Source: Maccoyibacter sp900556645 (GTDB lineage: Bacteria; Bacillota; Clostridia; Lachnospirales; Lachnospiraceae). From it: a stretch of DNA of 64,000 nt. The notes under the pieces are model-generated. The model ran no database searches and was not told the origin of the DNA. It saw only the letters and a list, made by a program, of their open reading frames with translations. This document shows, one piece after another, positions 41,228 to 50,622 of the stretch. The stretch covers positions 1 to 64,000 of the forward strand of contig CATWDJ010000003.1 in the NCBI GenBank assembly GCA_958349535.1, written 5' to 3'. Numbering within the stretch: position 1 is the first letter of the stretch; each line of letters starts with the position of its first letter. A program made the translations under genes and the position numbers.

Positions 41228-41842
41228 ATGGCAGAGAACAAAAAAGATGAAGAAATCCTGGAAGAAATTTTAGAAGATTTAGAGGAGGAAGCATCTGCCA
41301 AGGAAACGGAGCAGGAAGAAACCAAAGAAGAGGTTGAAGAAAAAGAAACTTCAGAGGAACAGCCAAAGGAAGAGAAGAAGTCTAAATCCAAAAAGAAAAA
41401 GGATAAAAAAGATGAGCAGATTGAGGAACTTCAAGATCAGGTAAAACGACAGATGGCGGAATTTGATAATTTCCGTAAACGTACGGAAAAAGAAAAAAAC
41501 CAGATGTTTGAAGTGGGAGCCAAAAGTATCATCGAGAAGATTCTTCCGGTGGTAGATAATTTTGAGAGAGGCTTAGCATCCATTCCGGAGGAAGAGCAGG
41601 GAAGTGCTTTTGCAGATGGAATGAATATGATATACAAGCAGCTTCTGAATGAACTGGAGCAGGCAGGTGTGGCAGTCATTGAAGCAGTGGGAAAGGAATT
41701 TGATCCGGAGTATCACAATGCTGTAATGCAAGTAGAGAACGACGAGTTAGAGCCGGGAACCATTGCACAGGAATTACAAAAGGGTTACACATACCGAGAT
41801 AGTGTGGTACGCCACAGTATGGTAGCAGTAGTTCAGGAATAA
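41228..41842 (+). CDS. grpE: Nucleotide exchange factor GrpE
   Basis: A 204-residue co-chaperone. An acidic/lysine-rich N-terminal arm (residues 1-65) precedes the coiled coil (QDQVKRQMAEFDNFRKRTEK) and the beta-rich head (NAVMQVENDELEPGTIAQEL, GYTYRDSVVRHSMVAV). GrpE releases ADP from DnaK. The gene lies 21 bases after hrcA in the class I heat-shock operon. Confidence 0.96.
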   Translation: MAENKKDEEILEEILEDLEEEASAKETEQEETKEEVEEKETSEEQPKEEKKSKSKKKKDKKDEQIEELQDQVKRQMAEFDNFRKRTEKEKNQMFEVGAKSIIEKILPVVDNFERGLASIPEEEQGSAFADGMNMIYKQLLNELEQAGVAVIEAVGKEFDPEYHNAVMQVENDELEPGTIAQELQKGYTYRDSVVRHSMVAVVQE

Positions 41843-41887
41843 AAACGCAAACAAAAAACAATTCATATATTTTAGGAGGAATGAATC

Positions 41888-43765
41888 ATGGGTAAGATTA
41901 TAGGTATTGACTTAGGTACAACAAATAGTTGCGTAGCAGTTATGGAAGGTGGAAAACCGGTTGTTATCGCAAATACAGAAGGAGCAAGAACCACACCGTC
42001 TGTTGTAGCTTTTACAAAGACAGGTGAGAGATTAGTAGGTGAGCCTGCAAAACGTCAGGCGGTTACAAACGCAGAGAAAACCATTTCATCCATCAAAAGA
42101 GAGATGGGTACAGATTACAAAAAACAGATTGATGACAAGAAATACTCTCCACAGGAGATTTCCGCAATGATTCTTCAGAAATTAAAAGCAGATGCAGAAG
42201 GATATCTGGGAGAAAAAGTTTCAGAAGCGGTTATTACAGTTCCGGCTTACTTCAATGACGCACAGCGTCAGGCAACCAAAGATGCCGGTAAGATTGCAGG
42301 TCTGGATGTAAAACGTATCATCAACGAGCCGACAGCAGCAGCATTGGCTTATGGTCTTGACAATGAAAAAGAGCAGAAAATCATGGTATACGACTTAGGT
42401 GGCGGTACATTTGATGTTTCCATCATCGAAATCGGTGAAGGCGTTATCGAAGTATTATCCACATCCGGTAACAACAGATTAGGTGGAGATGACTTTGACC
42501 AGAAGATTACTGACTGGATGCTGGCTGAATTTAAGAAAGCAGAAGGCGTAGATTTATCCACAGATAAGATGGCACTTCAGAGATTAAAAGAAGCAGCAGA
42601 GAAAGCAAAGAAAGAATTGTCTTCCGCTACAACTACAAATATCAACCTGCCGTTTATCACAGCAACTGCTGAGGGACCAAAACACTTTGATATGAACTTA
42701 ACACGTGCGAAATTCGATGAATTAACACATGATTTAGTAGAGAAAACAGCAGAGCCGGTACAGAACGCATTGAGAGATGCTGGAATCACAACCGCAGACT
42801 TAGGTCAGGTATTGTTAGTTGGTGGTTCTACCCGTATCCCGGCAGTACAGGATAAAGTAAAACAGTTGACAGGCAAAGAGCCAAGCAAATCCTTGAACCC
42901 GGATGAGTGTGTAGCATTGGGTGCGTCCATTCAGGGTGGTAAATTAGCAGGAGATGCAGGTGCAGGCGAAATCCTGTTGTTGGATGTAACACCATTATCT
43001 CTGTCTATTGAGACCATGGGTGGTGTGGCAACCAGATTAATCGAGAGAAATACAACAATCCCGACTAAGAAGAGTCAGATTTTCTCAACAGCAGCAGATA
43101 ATCAGACAGCTGTAGACATCAATGTTGTACAGGGTGAGAGACAGTTCGCAAGAGATAACAAATCTCTGGGTCAGTTCCGTCTGGATGGTATCCCACCAGC
43201 ACGTCGTGGAGTACCACAGATTGAAGTTACCTTTGATATTGATGCAAACGGTATCGTAAACGTATCCGCAAAGGATTTGGGAACCGGAAAAGAGCAGCAC
43301 ATCACAATTACAGCAGGCTCAAATATGTCTGATGAGGATATTGAGAAGGCAGTAAAAGAGGCAGCTGAGTTTGAGGCACAGGATAAGAAGAGAAAAGAAG
43401 CTATCGATGTAAGAAACGATGCAGATGCATTCGTATTCCAAACCGAAAAAGCATTAGAGGAAGTAGGCGACGGAATTGATGCTGCAGATAAATCAGCCGT
43501 AGAGGCAGACCTGAATGCTTTGAAAGCAATGGTGGAAGCACATCAGAATGCAGAAGAGATGACAGAGGATCAGGTAGCTGAGATGAAAGCTGCAAAAGAG
43601 AAGCTGACAGAGAGTGCACAGAAAGTATTTGCCAAGATGTATGAGCAGGCACAGGCAGCACAGGGTGCCGGAGCAGGTCCTGACATGGGAGCGGGCCCTG
43701 ATATGGGCAACATGGGCGGAAATGCCGATGATGATGTGGTAGATGCAGATTATAAAGAAGTGTAG
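41888..43765 (+). CDS. dnaK: Molecular chaperone DnaK (Hsp70)
   Basis: A 625-residue Hsp70. The ATPase domain has GIDLGTTNSCVAVMEG, VPAYFNDAQRQATKDAG and LLVGGSTRIPAVQ; the substrate-binding domain follows from about 390, and the acidic end DVVDADYKEV is characteristic. It uses GrpE and DnaJ from the same operon. A strong AGGAGG is present and codon bias is high. A hairpin separates it from dnaJ. Confidence 0.99.
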   Translation: MGKIIGIDLGTTNSCVAVMEGGKPVVIANTEGARTTPSVVAFTKTGERLVGEPAKRQAVTNAEKTISSIKREMGTDYKKQIDDKKYSPQEISAMILQKLKADAEGYLGEKVSEAVITVPAYFNDAQRQATKDAGKIAGLDVKRIINEPTAAALAYGLDNEKEQKIMVYDLGGGTFDVSIIEIGEGVIEVLSTSGNNRLGGDDFDQKITDWMLAEFKKAEGVDLSTDKMALQRLKEAAEKAKKELSSATTTNINLPFITATAEGPKHFDMNLTRAKFDELTHDLVEKTAEPVQNALRDAGITTADLGQVLLVGGSTRIPAVQDKVKQLTGKEPSKSLNPDECVALGASIQGGKLAGDAGAGEILLLDVTPLSLSIETMGGVATRLIERNTTIPTKKSQIFSTAADNQTAVDINVVQGERQFARDNKSLGQFRLDGIPPARRGVPQIEVTFDIDANGIVNVSAKDLGTGKEQHITITAGSNMSDEDIEKAVKEAAEFEAQDKKRKEAIDVRNDADAFVFQTEKALEEVGDGIDAADKSAVEADLNALKAMVEAHQNAEEMTEDQVAEMKAAKEKLTESAQKVFAKMYEQAQAAQGAGAGPDMGAGPDMGNMGGNADDDVVDADYKEV

Positions 43766-43797
43766 ACCGAGAACATTGATTAAGGAAAATAAAAACA

Positions 43798-43827
43798 AAG
43801 GGTTGGCGGGATAATCTGTCAACCCTT
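43798..43827 (+). terminator. Hairpin between dnaK and dnaJ
   Basis: AAGGGTTG pairs with CAACCCTT across a 14-base loop. There is no T run, so it is more likely an mRNA processing or stability element that lets dnaK exceed dnaJ. Confidence 0.5.
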
Positions 43828-43851
43828 ACAAACGGTAAGAGGGAAATTGAT

Positions 43852-45030
43852 ATGGCAGAACAAAAAAGAGATTATTATGAAGTGTTAGGCGTCGAAAAAA
43901 ACGCTGATGATGCTGCTATCAAAAAAGCGTATCGTGCACTTGCCAAAAAGTATCATCCTGATATGAATCCGGGGGATGCTGAAGCAGAGAAAAAGTTCAA
44001 AGAAGCATCGGAAGCATATGCGGTGTTAAGTGATGCAGATAAAAGGAGACAGTATGACCAGTTCGGTCACGCCGCATTTGAAGGCGGTGCCGGCGGAGCA
44101 GGGGGCTTTGATTTTTCCGGTATGGATTTCGGCGATATTTTCGGTGATATTTTTGGGGATTTCTTTGGCGGAGGTTCCAGAGGAAGTGTCAACAATGGTC
44201 CGAGAAAGGGAGCCAATCTAAGAGCCAGCGTAAGGGTATCCTTTGAGGAAGCGGTTTTCGGATGCGAGAAACAGATAGAAATTGTCTTAAAAGATGAATG
44301 TAAAACTTGTGGTGGCTCCGGTGCGAAACCAGGTACCACAAAAGAGAAATGTCCGAAATGTGGCGGCAAGGGAAAAGTCATGTATACCCAACAGTCCTTT
44401 TTTGGAATGGTGCAGAATGTCCAGACATGTCCGGAATGTCAGGGTACCGGACAGATTATTAAGGAAAAATGTGGTGACTGTCATGGAAGCGGCTATATAG
44501 CCAGCAAAAAGAAAATCAGCGTGACCATTCCGGCAGGTATTGACAACAGACAGAGTGTGCGTATCCGGGATAAAGGAGAGCCGGGAATCAATGGCGGACC
44601 AAGAGGAGACTTGCTGGTAGAGGTAATTGTAAGCAGTCATCCGATATTCCAGAGACAGGATATGAATATCTACTCAACAGCACCGATTTCCTTTGCACAG
44701 GCGGCATTGGGTGGTGAAGTGCGTATCAGCACCATCGACGGTGACATCTTGTATGATGTGAAACCGGGAACTCAGACGGATACAAAGATTCGTCTGAAAG
44801 GAAAAGGTGTACCGTCCCTCAGAAATAAAAATGTCCGTGGTGACCACTATGTAACATTGGTGGTACAAGTACCTACGAACTTGAACAATGAGGCAAAAGA
44901 GGCACTTCGCAAATTTGATGAAGCCAGCGGAGATTCTCTGGGAAAACAAAACGGTGCGGCAGGCAATGCTGAGAAGCCAAAAAAGAAAGGCTTTATGGAT
45001 AAATTAAAAGAATCCTTTGATGACATATAA
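43852..45030 (+). CDS. dnaJ: Chaperone protein DnaJ
   Basis: A 392-residue type I Hsp40. J domain at 1-70 with the HPD motif in YHPDMNPGD, a Gly/Phe-rich stretch, four CxxCxGxG repeats (CKTCGGSG, CPKCGGKG, CPECQGTG, CGDCHGSG) binding two zinc ions, and C-terminal substrate domains. It activates DnaK's ATPase. Last classical gene of the heat-shock operon. Confidence 0.98.
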   Translation: MAEQKRDYYEVLGVEKNADDAAIKKAYRALAKKYHPDMNPGDAEAEKKFKEASEAYAVLSDADKRRQYDQFGHAAFEGGAGGAGGFDFSGMDFGDIFGDIFGDFFGGGSRGSVNNGPRKGANLRASVRVSFEEAVFGCEKQIEIVLKDECKTCGGSGAKPGTTKEKCPKCGGKGKVMYTQQSFFGMVQNVQTCPECQGTGQIIKEKCGDCHGSGYIASKKKISVTIPAGIDNRQSVRIRDKGEPGINGGPRGDLLVEVIVSSHPIFQRQDMNIYSTAPISFAQAALGGEVRISTIDGDILYDVKPGTQTDTKIRLKGKGVPSLRNKNVRGDHYVTLVVQVPTNLNNEAKEALRKFDEASGDSLGKQNGAAGNAEKPKKKGFMDKLKESFDDI

Positions 45031-45183
45031 TAAAAGAAGAAATTTGTAGAAAAATAGGGCAAATGGACCATGGATTTCTACTTCTACATGTTGTATACTG
45101 ATTTCATTGGAATAGTTAAACTGTGCCATATGTTGTGGGAGACATAGGTTGGGCATATCCCCGTGATAAAAGGAGAGTAAACT

Positions 45184-45705
45184 ATGAGTCAGCAGACGAA
45201 GGCTGCCAACGATGCCAAAGAGCAGTTTCAGCAGTGGTGTTTTCAAGAAACAGTAGAATTAGAGAGGAAAAAACAAGATTTCGGAGACGAAAAACAGGCA
45301 TTCGAAGAGGAGAAGCGTTCTTTTGAATTGGAGCGAAAAGAATTCAAGCGTAAAAAAGAAATGGAAAGTCAACGTTTGAAGCAGCAGGAGCATCTTCTGA
45401 ATATGAAAAGGCATATTTTGGAAGAAGAGCTTCGGAAATTGGCCGGTGACAAAGAACAAATCGAAAGAGAAAAGCAATTTTATGAGAGGAAAGCCGAAAA
45501 TGAGAGAAGAAATCATACCTCGTCTTCCACGGAGGGAAATGTTGTAAAAGGAGAACTGTTTTTTAAAGGTGTGAGAAATGAACTTGCACTTAAGAAACGC
45601 TACAAGGATTTGATTAAGATATATCATCCCGATAATCTTGACGGTGATACGGGTACCATTCAGGAAATTAATCGGGAATATGAGAGATTGAAAAAAGTAT
45701 TTTAA
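45184..45705 (+). CDS. Coiled-coil protein with C-terminal J-like domain
   Basis: A 173-residue protein. Residues 20-115 are one long charged coiled coil (ELERKKQDFGDEKQAFEEEK and following). The end (about 128-173) resembles part of a J domain: LKKRYKDLIKIYHPDNLDGD with an HPD, then IQEINREYERLKKVF. An intact J domain has helices before and after the HPD, both recognisable here in short form. It likely recruits DnaK to a partner through the coiled coil. It has its own ribosome site (AGGAG) and a terminator, 153 bases after dnaJ. Confidence 0.75.
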   Translation: MSQQTKAANDAKEQFQQWCFQETVELERKKQDFGDEKQAFEEEKRSFELERKEFKRKKEMESQRLKQQEHLLNMKRHILEEELRKLAGDKEQIEREKQFYERKAENERRNHTSSSTEGNVVKGELFFKGVRNELALKKRYKDLIKIYHPDNLDGDTGTIQEINREYERLKKVF

Positions 45706-45709
45706 AGAG

Positions 45710-45744
45710 AGCACAGATAATGCTTTGATTATCTGTGCCTTTTT
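45710..45744 (+). terminator. Terminator after the J-like protein gene
   Basis: GCACAGATAAT pairs with ATTATCTGTGC and is followed by CTTTTTG. Confidence 0.88.
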
Positions 45745-45806
45745 GTCTGAAAACATAGGGACAAAGTGTTGAAAAAAACAGAAAAAAACACAATTTTTTA
45801 AAAATG

Positions 45807-45835
45807 TTGAGAATATATGCAAAAGGGAGTATAAT
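45807..45835 (+). promoter_or_regulatory. Promoter of the chemoreceptor gene
   Basis: TTGAGA (45807-45812), 17-base spacer, TATAAT (45830-45835). Confidence 0.7.
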
Positions 45836-45877
45836 AATAAAAAAATAACGAAAAAATTGGAAAAACGGAGGAGGCAT

Positions 45878-47560
45878 ATGAAAGAATACTTAAGAAAAGC
45901 AGAGATGAAAAAGAAACTGACAACGGTCATTAAAGTGATTGTTGTACTTTTTGTGGTTGCGATTATTATTTCTTATATTGGTGCAACCTTTGTGAAAAAC
46001 AGTTTTCAGAAATTTTATGAAGGAACTTACAGAGACGCAGAGAAAGTATTGGAACTGCAGAGTAGTCTGGAAGAATTGACGAAGAATATGTTGTGGACAG
46101 CAACAGCTATGGACCCGGCTGTTATGCAGGAGCGTATGGAGCATGGACAGGAACTTTATGAAGACTTTGACAAGGATGCCGAATATCTGGAAAAGAACTT
46201 TGAGGATGAAAAATTGAGAAAAGAACTGAAGAGTTCTACGGATGATTTCGGAGTAGCGATCCATGAGGTAATGGTAACGGCTGGACAGTCAGGAAACCGC
46301 GAAGCAATTCAGGTGTTTGATGAAAAATATGTACCTTGCATGGAAGAGGTGGATAAAGTAATCGAAGACATGAACAAATCTGTGGATGACCGGGCAGAAG
46401 ATGAATTTATGACGGCACAGTATGCATCTTTGTATATTCTCATTCTGGTAGTTGTTGTGGTGATTAGTTGTATCATAATCAGTGTTTCCATGGCTCGTAA
46501 TCTCACGAGGATGATTACGGAACCAATCGGAGAACTGGAGGAGGCAGCAGGCAAGCTGCAACGGGGAGATTTGGATATTCAAATCAACTATGTTGGAGAA
46601 GATGAATTGGGAAAACTGGCGGATGCTTATCGGAATACCTGTGAGACACTTCGTTTAGTCATCGGAGATTTGAAATATATTATGACAGAGTTGAAACAGG
46701 GTAATTTCCGGGTAGAATCTCAATGCGAAGAAAGTTATGTGGGAGATTTCAGAGCAATCATTGACGATTTAAAAGATATGGTAAATAAGCAAAGTGATAC
46801 ACTGAAACAGATTAATGAAGCATCAGAACAGGTGGCTTTGGGAGCAGATCAGATGGCGGAAACTGCACAGGGGCTGGCAGAAGGTGCCACAGAACAGGCA
46901 GGAGCCGTACAACAGCTTACCGCAACCATCGACAGTGTGACCGGCTCCGTGGAGGAAAGTGCAGAGGCAAACCGCAAGGCTTACGAAGAAGCAGGTCTTT
47001 ATCAGCGGCAGGCACAGATGAGCCATCAGGAGATGACTCAGTTGACGCAGGCGATGGAGCGTATTAGCAGTGCTTCTCAGGAAATTGAGAATATAATCAG
47101 TGAAATTGAGGATATTGCCTCTCAGACCAATCTGTTGTCCTTAAATGCCTCCATCGAAGCGGCAAGAGCCGGTGAGGCAGGAAGAGGGTTCGCAGTAGTG
47201 GCAGAACAGATTGGAAAACTGGCAAATGATAGTGCGGAGTCGGCAGTAAGAACCAGACAGTTGATTCAGAATGCCTTATCTGAAATAGAGAGCGGTAATG
47301 AGATTACCAACCGTACGCAAAAGGCGTTGGAACAGGTAATTGTAGGTATTGAATATCTTTCGGAGGCAGTAAAGACATCCAGCGATATTTCCGTAACCCA
47401 TGTCAGCAGTATGAAAGAGGTGGAGATGGGCTCGGGTCAGATTTCCGATGTAGTACAAACCAATTCGGCGGTGGCACAGGAAACTTCGGCTACCAGTGAA
47501 GAGTTATCTGCACAGGCGGCAACCTTGAGTGATTTGACCGGGCAGTTCCGACTGAGATAA
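45878..47560 (+). CDS. Methyl-accepting chemotaxis protein
   Basis: A 560-residue receptor. First membrane helix at about 18-40, a sensor region of about 145 residues with helical character, second helix at about 190-212 (LYILILVVVVVISCIIISVS), HAMP (about 215-270) and a cytoplasmic signalling region with the conserved tip EIEDIASQTNLLSLNASIEA, RAGEAGRGFAVVAEQI. The start at 45878 follows GGAGGAGG; an in-frame start at 45857 has none. It should signal through CheA with CheW/CheV. The ligand is not known. Confidence 0.95.
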   Translation: MKEYLRKAEMKKKLTTVIKVIVVLFVVAIIISYIGATFVKNSFQKFYEGTYRDAEKVLELQSSLEELTKNMLWTATAMDPAVMQERMEHGQELYEDFDKDAEYLEKNFEDEKLRKELKSSTDDFGVAIHEVMVTAGQSGNREAIQVFDEKYVPCMEEVDKVIEDMNKSVDDRAEDEFMTAQYASLYILILVVVVVISCIIISVSMARNLTRMITEPIGELEEAAGKLQRGDLDIQINYVGEDELGKLADAYRNTCETLRLVIGDLKYIMTELKQGNFRVESQCEESYVGDFRAIIDDLKDMVNKQSDTLKQINEASEQVALGADQMAETAQGLAEGATEQAGAVQQLTATIDSVTGSVEESAEANRKAYEEAGLYQRQAQMSHQEMTQLTQAMERISSASQEIENIISEIEDIASQTNLLSLNASIEAARAGEAGRGFAVVAEQIGKLANDSAESAVRTRQLIQNALSEIESGNEITNRTQKALEQVIVGIEYLSEAVKTSSDISVTHVSSMKEVEMGSGQISDVVQTNSAVAQETSATSEELSAQAATLSDLTGQFRLR

Positions 47561-47634
47561 AATTTTTAGACAGAAAAAGGAGAGTTTGCGAAACTTCTCA
47601 ATCTGTGCTAAAATGTTTTATAATTGCGATGTTT

Positions 47635-47657
47635 GAAAAGGTCCCATGGGCCTTTTC
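47635..47657 (+). terminator. Hairpin between the chemoreceptor and prmA
   Basis: GAAAAGG pairs with CCTTTTC, the loop TCCCATGGG being itself self-complementary. A TATAAT lies just before it (47619-47624), so it may instead be in the prmA leader. Confidence 0.45.
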
Positions 47658-47695
47658 TGAATTTTACCGGAAACGGAATAAGGAATGGATGAATT

Positions 47696-48649
47696 ATGAG
47701 ATGGAATAAATTTACAATTAAAACCACAACAGAAGCGGAAGATTATTTAAGTGCAATGCTGGATGAGATTGGAGTGGAGGGAATTGAGATAGAGGATAAC
47801 ATTCCTCTTTCCAAAGAGGATCAGTCCACCATGTTTATTGATTTTCCACCGGAATTGCCGGAGGATGACGGGACAAGCAAAGTTAGCTTTTATATTGATG
47901 AAAAAGAAGATTATGAGGAAATATTAGAGCAGGTAAAAGCCGGTATTGAAGAGTGGCGGCAGTTTGTGGACATTGGAGAGGGAACCATTACCCAAAGCAC
48001 CACAGAGGATATTGATTGGCAGAACAATTGGAAACAGTTCTTTTCTTCTTTTTATATTGATGACATTTTAATCAAACCAACATGGGAAGAATTAAAGGAA
48101 GAGGACAAGGATAAGTTCTTGATTGAGATTGATCCGGGCGTTTCCTTTGGAACCGGAAAGCATGAGACGACGCAGCTCTGTATCCGTCAGCTTCGCAAAT
48201 ATATGAAGGACGGAGAAAAAATACTGGATGTGGGATGTGGAAGCGGAATCCTCTCCATTGTGGCATTGAAGCTGGGAGCCGGTGAAGTTGTGGGAACGGA
48301 TATTGACGAAAACTGTATGACTTCCACCTATGAGAACATGGAAGTCAACGGACTGGATAAGGCTCAGGGAACTTTCTATGTGGGAAATCTGATTGATGAT
48401 GAGGAACTGCAAAGAAAAGTGGGCACGGAATGTTATGACATTGTAGTGGCAAATATTTTGGCGGATGTGATTATTCCTTTGGCTCCGGTAATTCCGGCAC
48501 GCTTGAAAAAGGATGGAATTTTCATTACCTCAGGAATCATTGATTTCAAGGAGGAAGAGGTAAAACAGGCAATACAGCAGGCAGGCTTTGAGATATTGGA
48601 AACCAATTATCAGGGTGAATGGGTAAATATCACAGCCAGAAAGAAATAG
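47696..48649 (+). CDS. prmA: Ribosomal protein L11 methyltransferase
   Basis: A 317-residue methyltransferase of the usual length. The N-terminal substrate domain ends around 130; the catalytic domain has DPGVSFGTGKHETTQLC, LDVGCGSGILSI and VVANILADVI. PrmA trimethylates L11. It precedes rsmE by seven bases, the common order after dnaJ in Firmicutes. Confidence 0.96.
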   Translation: MRWNKFTIKTTTEAEDYLSAMLDEIGVEGIEIEDNIPLSKEDQSTMFIDFPPELPEDDGTSKVSFYIDEKEDYEEILEQVKAGIEEWRQFVDIGEGTITQSTTEDIDWQNNWKQFFSSFYIDDILIKPTWEELKEEDKDKFLIEIDPGVSFGTGKHETTQLCIRQLRKYMKDGEKILDVGCGSGILSIVALKLGAGEVVGTDIDENCMTSTYENMEVNGLDKAQGTFYVGNLIDDEELQRKVGTECYDIVVANILADVIIPLAPVIPARLKKDGIFITSGIIDFKEEEVKQAIQQAGFEILETNYQGEWVNITARKK

Positions 48650-48656
48650 GAAGTAT

Positions 48657-49421
48657 ATGCATCAGTTTTTTGTAGAAGATGAAAATATCGGAACAGAATA
48701 TATTACCATTACCGGCAGTGATGTGAATCATATTCGGAATGTGCTTAGAATGAAGCCGGGAGAGAAAGTGCGAATCAGCAATGGCAGCGGCCGGGATTTC
48801 TTCGGAATCATTGAAGGGTTAGGAGAAGAGGCAGTAGAAGTAAAGATTACGGAAGAGGAAGCAGAGGGAACGGAACTTCCCAATCAGATTTATCTGTTTC
48901 AGGCATTGCCCAAAGGAGAACGGATGGAGTATGTTATCCAGAAGGCTGTGGAGCTGGGAGTACATGAAATTATTCCGGTAACAATGAAATACTGCGTTGT
49001 GAAACTGGATGAGAAGAAAGCGAAGAAAAAGCAGGAGCGGTGGCAGGCAATTGCAGAGAGTGCGGCAAAGCAGGCGAAGCGGAGCCGGATACCGGAAATA
49101 AAGCCGGTAATGAGCTATAAAGAAGCAGTCGCCTACGCAAAGCAATGTAAGATACAGTTTGTGCCTTATGAGAATGAGCGGGGAATGCAAGGAACAAAAG
49201 AAGCCCTTGCGGGTATTCAGCCGGGATATTCCATCAGTGTGATGATTGGACCGGAGGGAGGATTTTCAGAGGAAGAGATTGCGTATGTGCGGGATGAGAT
49301 GCAGGTGATTTCTCTGGGAAAAAGGATTCTGCGTACCGATACGGCAGCCATTACCATGATGAGTATGCTGATGCTGGAAATTGAGATGAAAGCGGATTTG
49401 GAAGAAGAAAAGAAAAAATAG
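48657..49421 (+). CDS. rsmE: 16S rRNA (uracil1498-N3)-methyltransferase RsmE
   Basis: A 254-residue SPOUT methyltransferase. Marks are HQFFVEDE at the start, HIRNVLRMKPGE, ALPKGERMEYVIQKAVELG and the knot region IGPEGGFSEEE with SLGKRILRTDTAAI. It makes m3U1498 in the decoding region. Typical partner of prmA. Cysteine desulfurase begins 14 bases later. Confidence 0.96.
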   Translation: MHQFFVEDENIGTEYITITGSDVNHIRNVLRMKPGEKVRISNGSGRDFFGIIEGLGEEAVEVKITEEEAEGTELPNQIYLFQALPKGERMEYVIQKAVELGVHEIIPVTMKYCVVKLDEKKAKKKQERWQAIAESAAKQAKRSRIPEIKPVMSYKEAVAYAKQCKIQFVPYENERGMQGTKEALAGIQPGYSISVMIGPEGGFSEEEIAYVRDEMQVISLGKRILRTDTAAITMMSMLMLEIEMKADLEEEKKK

Positions 49422-49435
49422 AGATAGAAAGAAGA

Positions 49436-50605
49436 ATGAAGATGGAAGCATATCTGGATAATTCTGCCACCACGAAATGTTCGGAGGCGGTAAAGGAAAT
49501 TATGCTGGAAGTAATGATGAAGGATTTTGGAAACCCGTCATCACTTCACAAAAAGGGCTACGAGGCAGAAGCGTATATCAAGCATGCAAAGGAGCAGATA
49601 GCCAAGACTTTAAAGGTTTCCGAGAAAGAAATTATTTTGACATCCGGTGGAACAGAGTCCAATAATATGGCAATATTTGGAGCAGCGGAGGCGAATAAGC
49701 GGGCGGGAATGCATGTGATTACCACTGCCATAGAGCATGCCTCGGTGTCTGCACCTATGAAACGTTTGGAAGAACTGGGATATGAGGTAACTTATCTGGG
49801 AGTAGATGAGAACGGTGTTATTTCATTAGAAGAGCTGGAGGCCGCTTTGCGGGACGATACCATATTGGTGTCTATGGTGCAGGTCAATAATGAGATAGGA
49901 GCCATAGAGCCTATTGAGGAAGCGGCGGCATTGATTAAGCGGAAAAATCCCAACACCCTGATTCATGTGGATGCAATTCAGTCCTATGGAAAAATGAAGA
50001 TTTTTCCGAAAAGAATGGGAATTGATATGCTGTCGGTCAGTGGACATAAGCTGCACGGACCAAAGGGCGTAGGATTTTTGTATGTAAAAGAGCGAACCAA
50101 ATTAAAACCGCTGATTTACGGCGGAGGTCAGCAAAAGGGAATGCGTTCCGGTACGGAAAATGTTCCGGCCATTGCGGGGCTGGGAGTTGCCTGTGAAGAA
50201 GCTTACGGAAAATTAGAAGAACATAGAAAACATTTGTATGAATTAAAGCAGATATTTACAGAGAAAATACAGGAAATAGAGGATGTGCATATCAACGGTC
50301 CTCTGTTGGAGGAAGGAGCACCTCATATTGTCAGTGTAAGCTTTGGAGGAATTGATAAGAGCGAGGCTTTGTTACACGCTTTGGAAGAGAGGGGAATCTA
50401 TGTTTCTTCCGGTTCTGCCTGTTCTTCCAACGGCAAGAAAAAGAATGCCAGTGACACCATGCTGGCAATCCATCAGCCGGAAAAATATCAGGGAGCTACG
50501 CTGCGGTTTAGCTTTTGCCCGGAGACAACGGTGGAAGAAATTACCTATACATTACAGGTTTTAGAAGAGGAATTGCCGATTCGGAGAAAATTCACCCATT
50601 ATTAA
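49436..50605 (+). CDS. Cysteine desulfurase, NifS/IscS family
   Basis: A 389-residue pyridoxal phosphate enzyme that takes sulfur from cysteine. It begins with EAYLDNSATT; the PLP lysine is in SVSGHKLHGPKG, and the catalytic Cys in SSGSACSS. Next to thiI, it most likely supplies sulfur for 4-thiouridine (and possibly thiamine), like NifZ in Bacillus. A start at 49442 is equally possible. Confidence 0.95.
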   Translation: MKMEAYLDNSATTKCSEAVKEIMLEVMMKDFGNPSSLHKKGYEAEAYIKHAKEQIAKTLKVSEKEIILTSGGTESNNMAIFGAAEANKRAGMHVITTAIEHASVSAPMKRLEELGYEVTYLGVDENGVISLEELEAALRDDTILVSMVQVNNEIGAIEPIEEAAALIKRKNPNTLIHVDAIQSYGKMKIFPKRMGIDMLSVSGHKLHGPKGVGFLYVKERTKLKPLIYGGGQQKGMRSGTENVPAIAGLGVACEEAYGKLEEHRKHLYELKQIFTEKIQEIEDVHINGPLLEEGAPHIVSVSFGGIDKSEALLHALEERGIYVSSGSACSSNGKKKNASDTMLAIHQPEKYQGATLRFSFCPETTVEEITYTLQVLEEELPIRRKFTHY

Positions 50606-50622
50606 CAGAGAGAGGAAAGAAC

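Noticed and set aside
50515..50622. Upstream extension of ThiI
   Set aside because: It overlaps the desulfurase end in another frame, and the family starts at 50623 behind GAGAGG.
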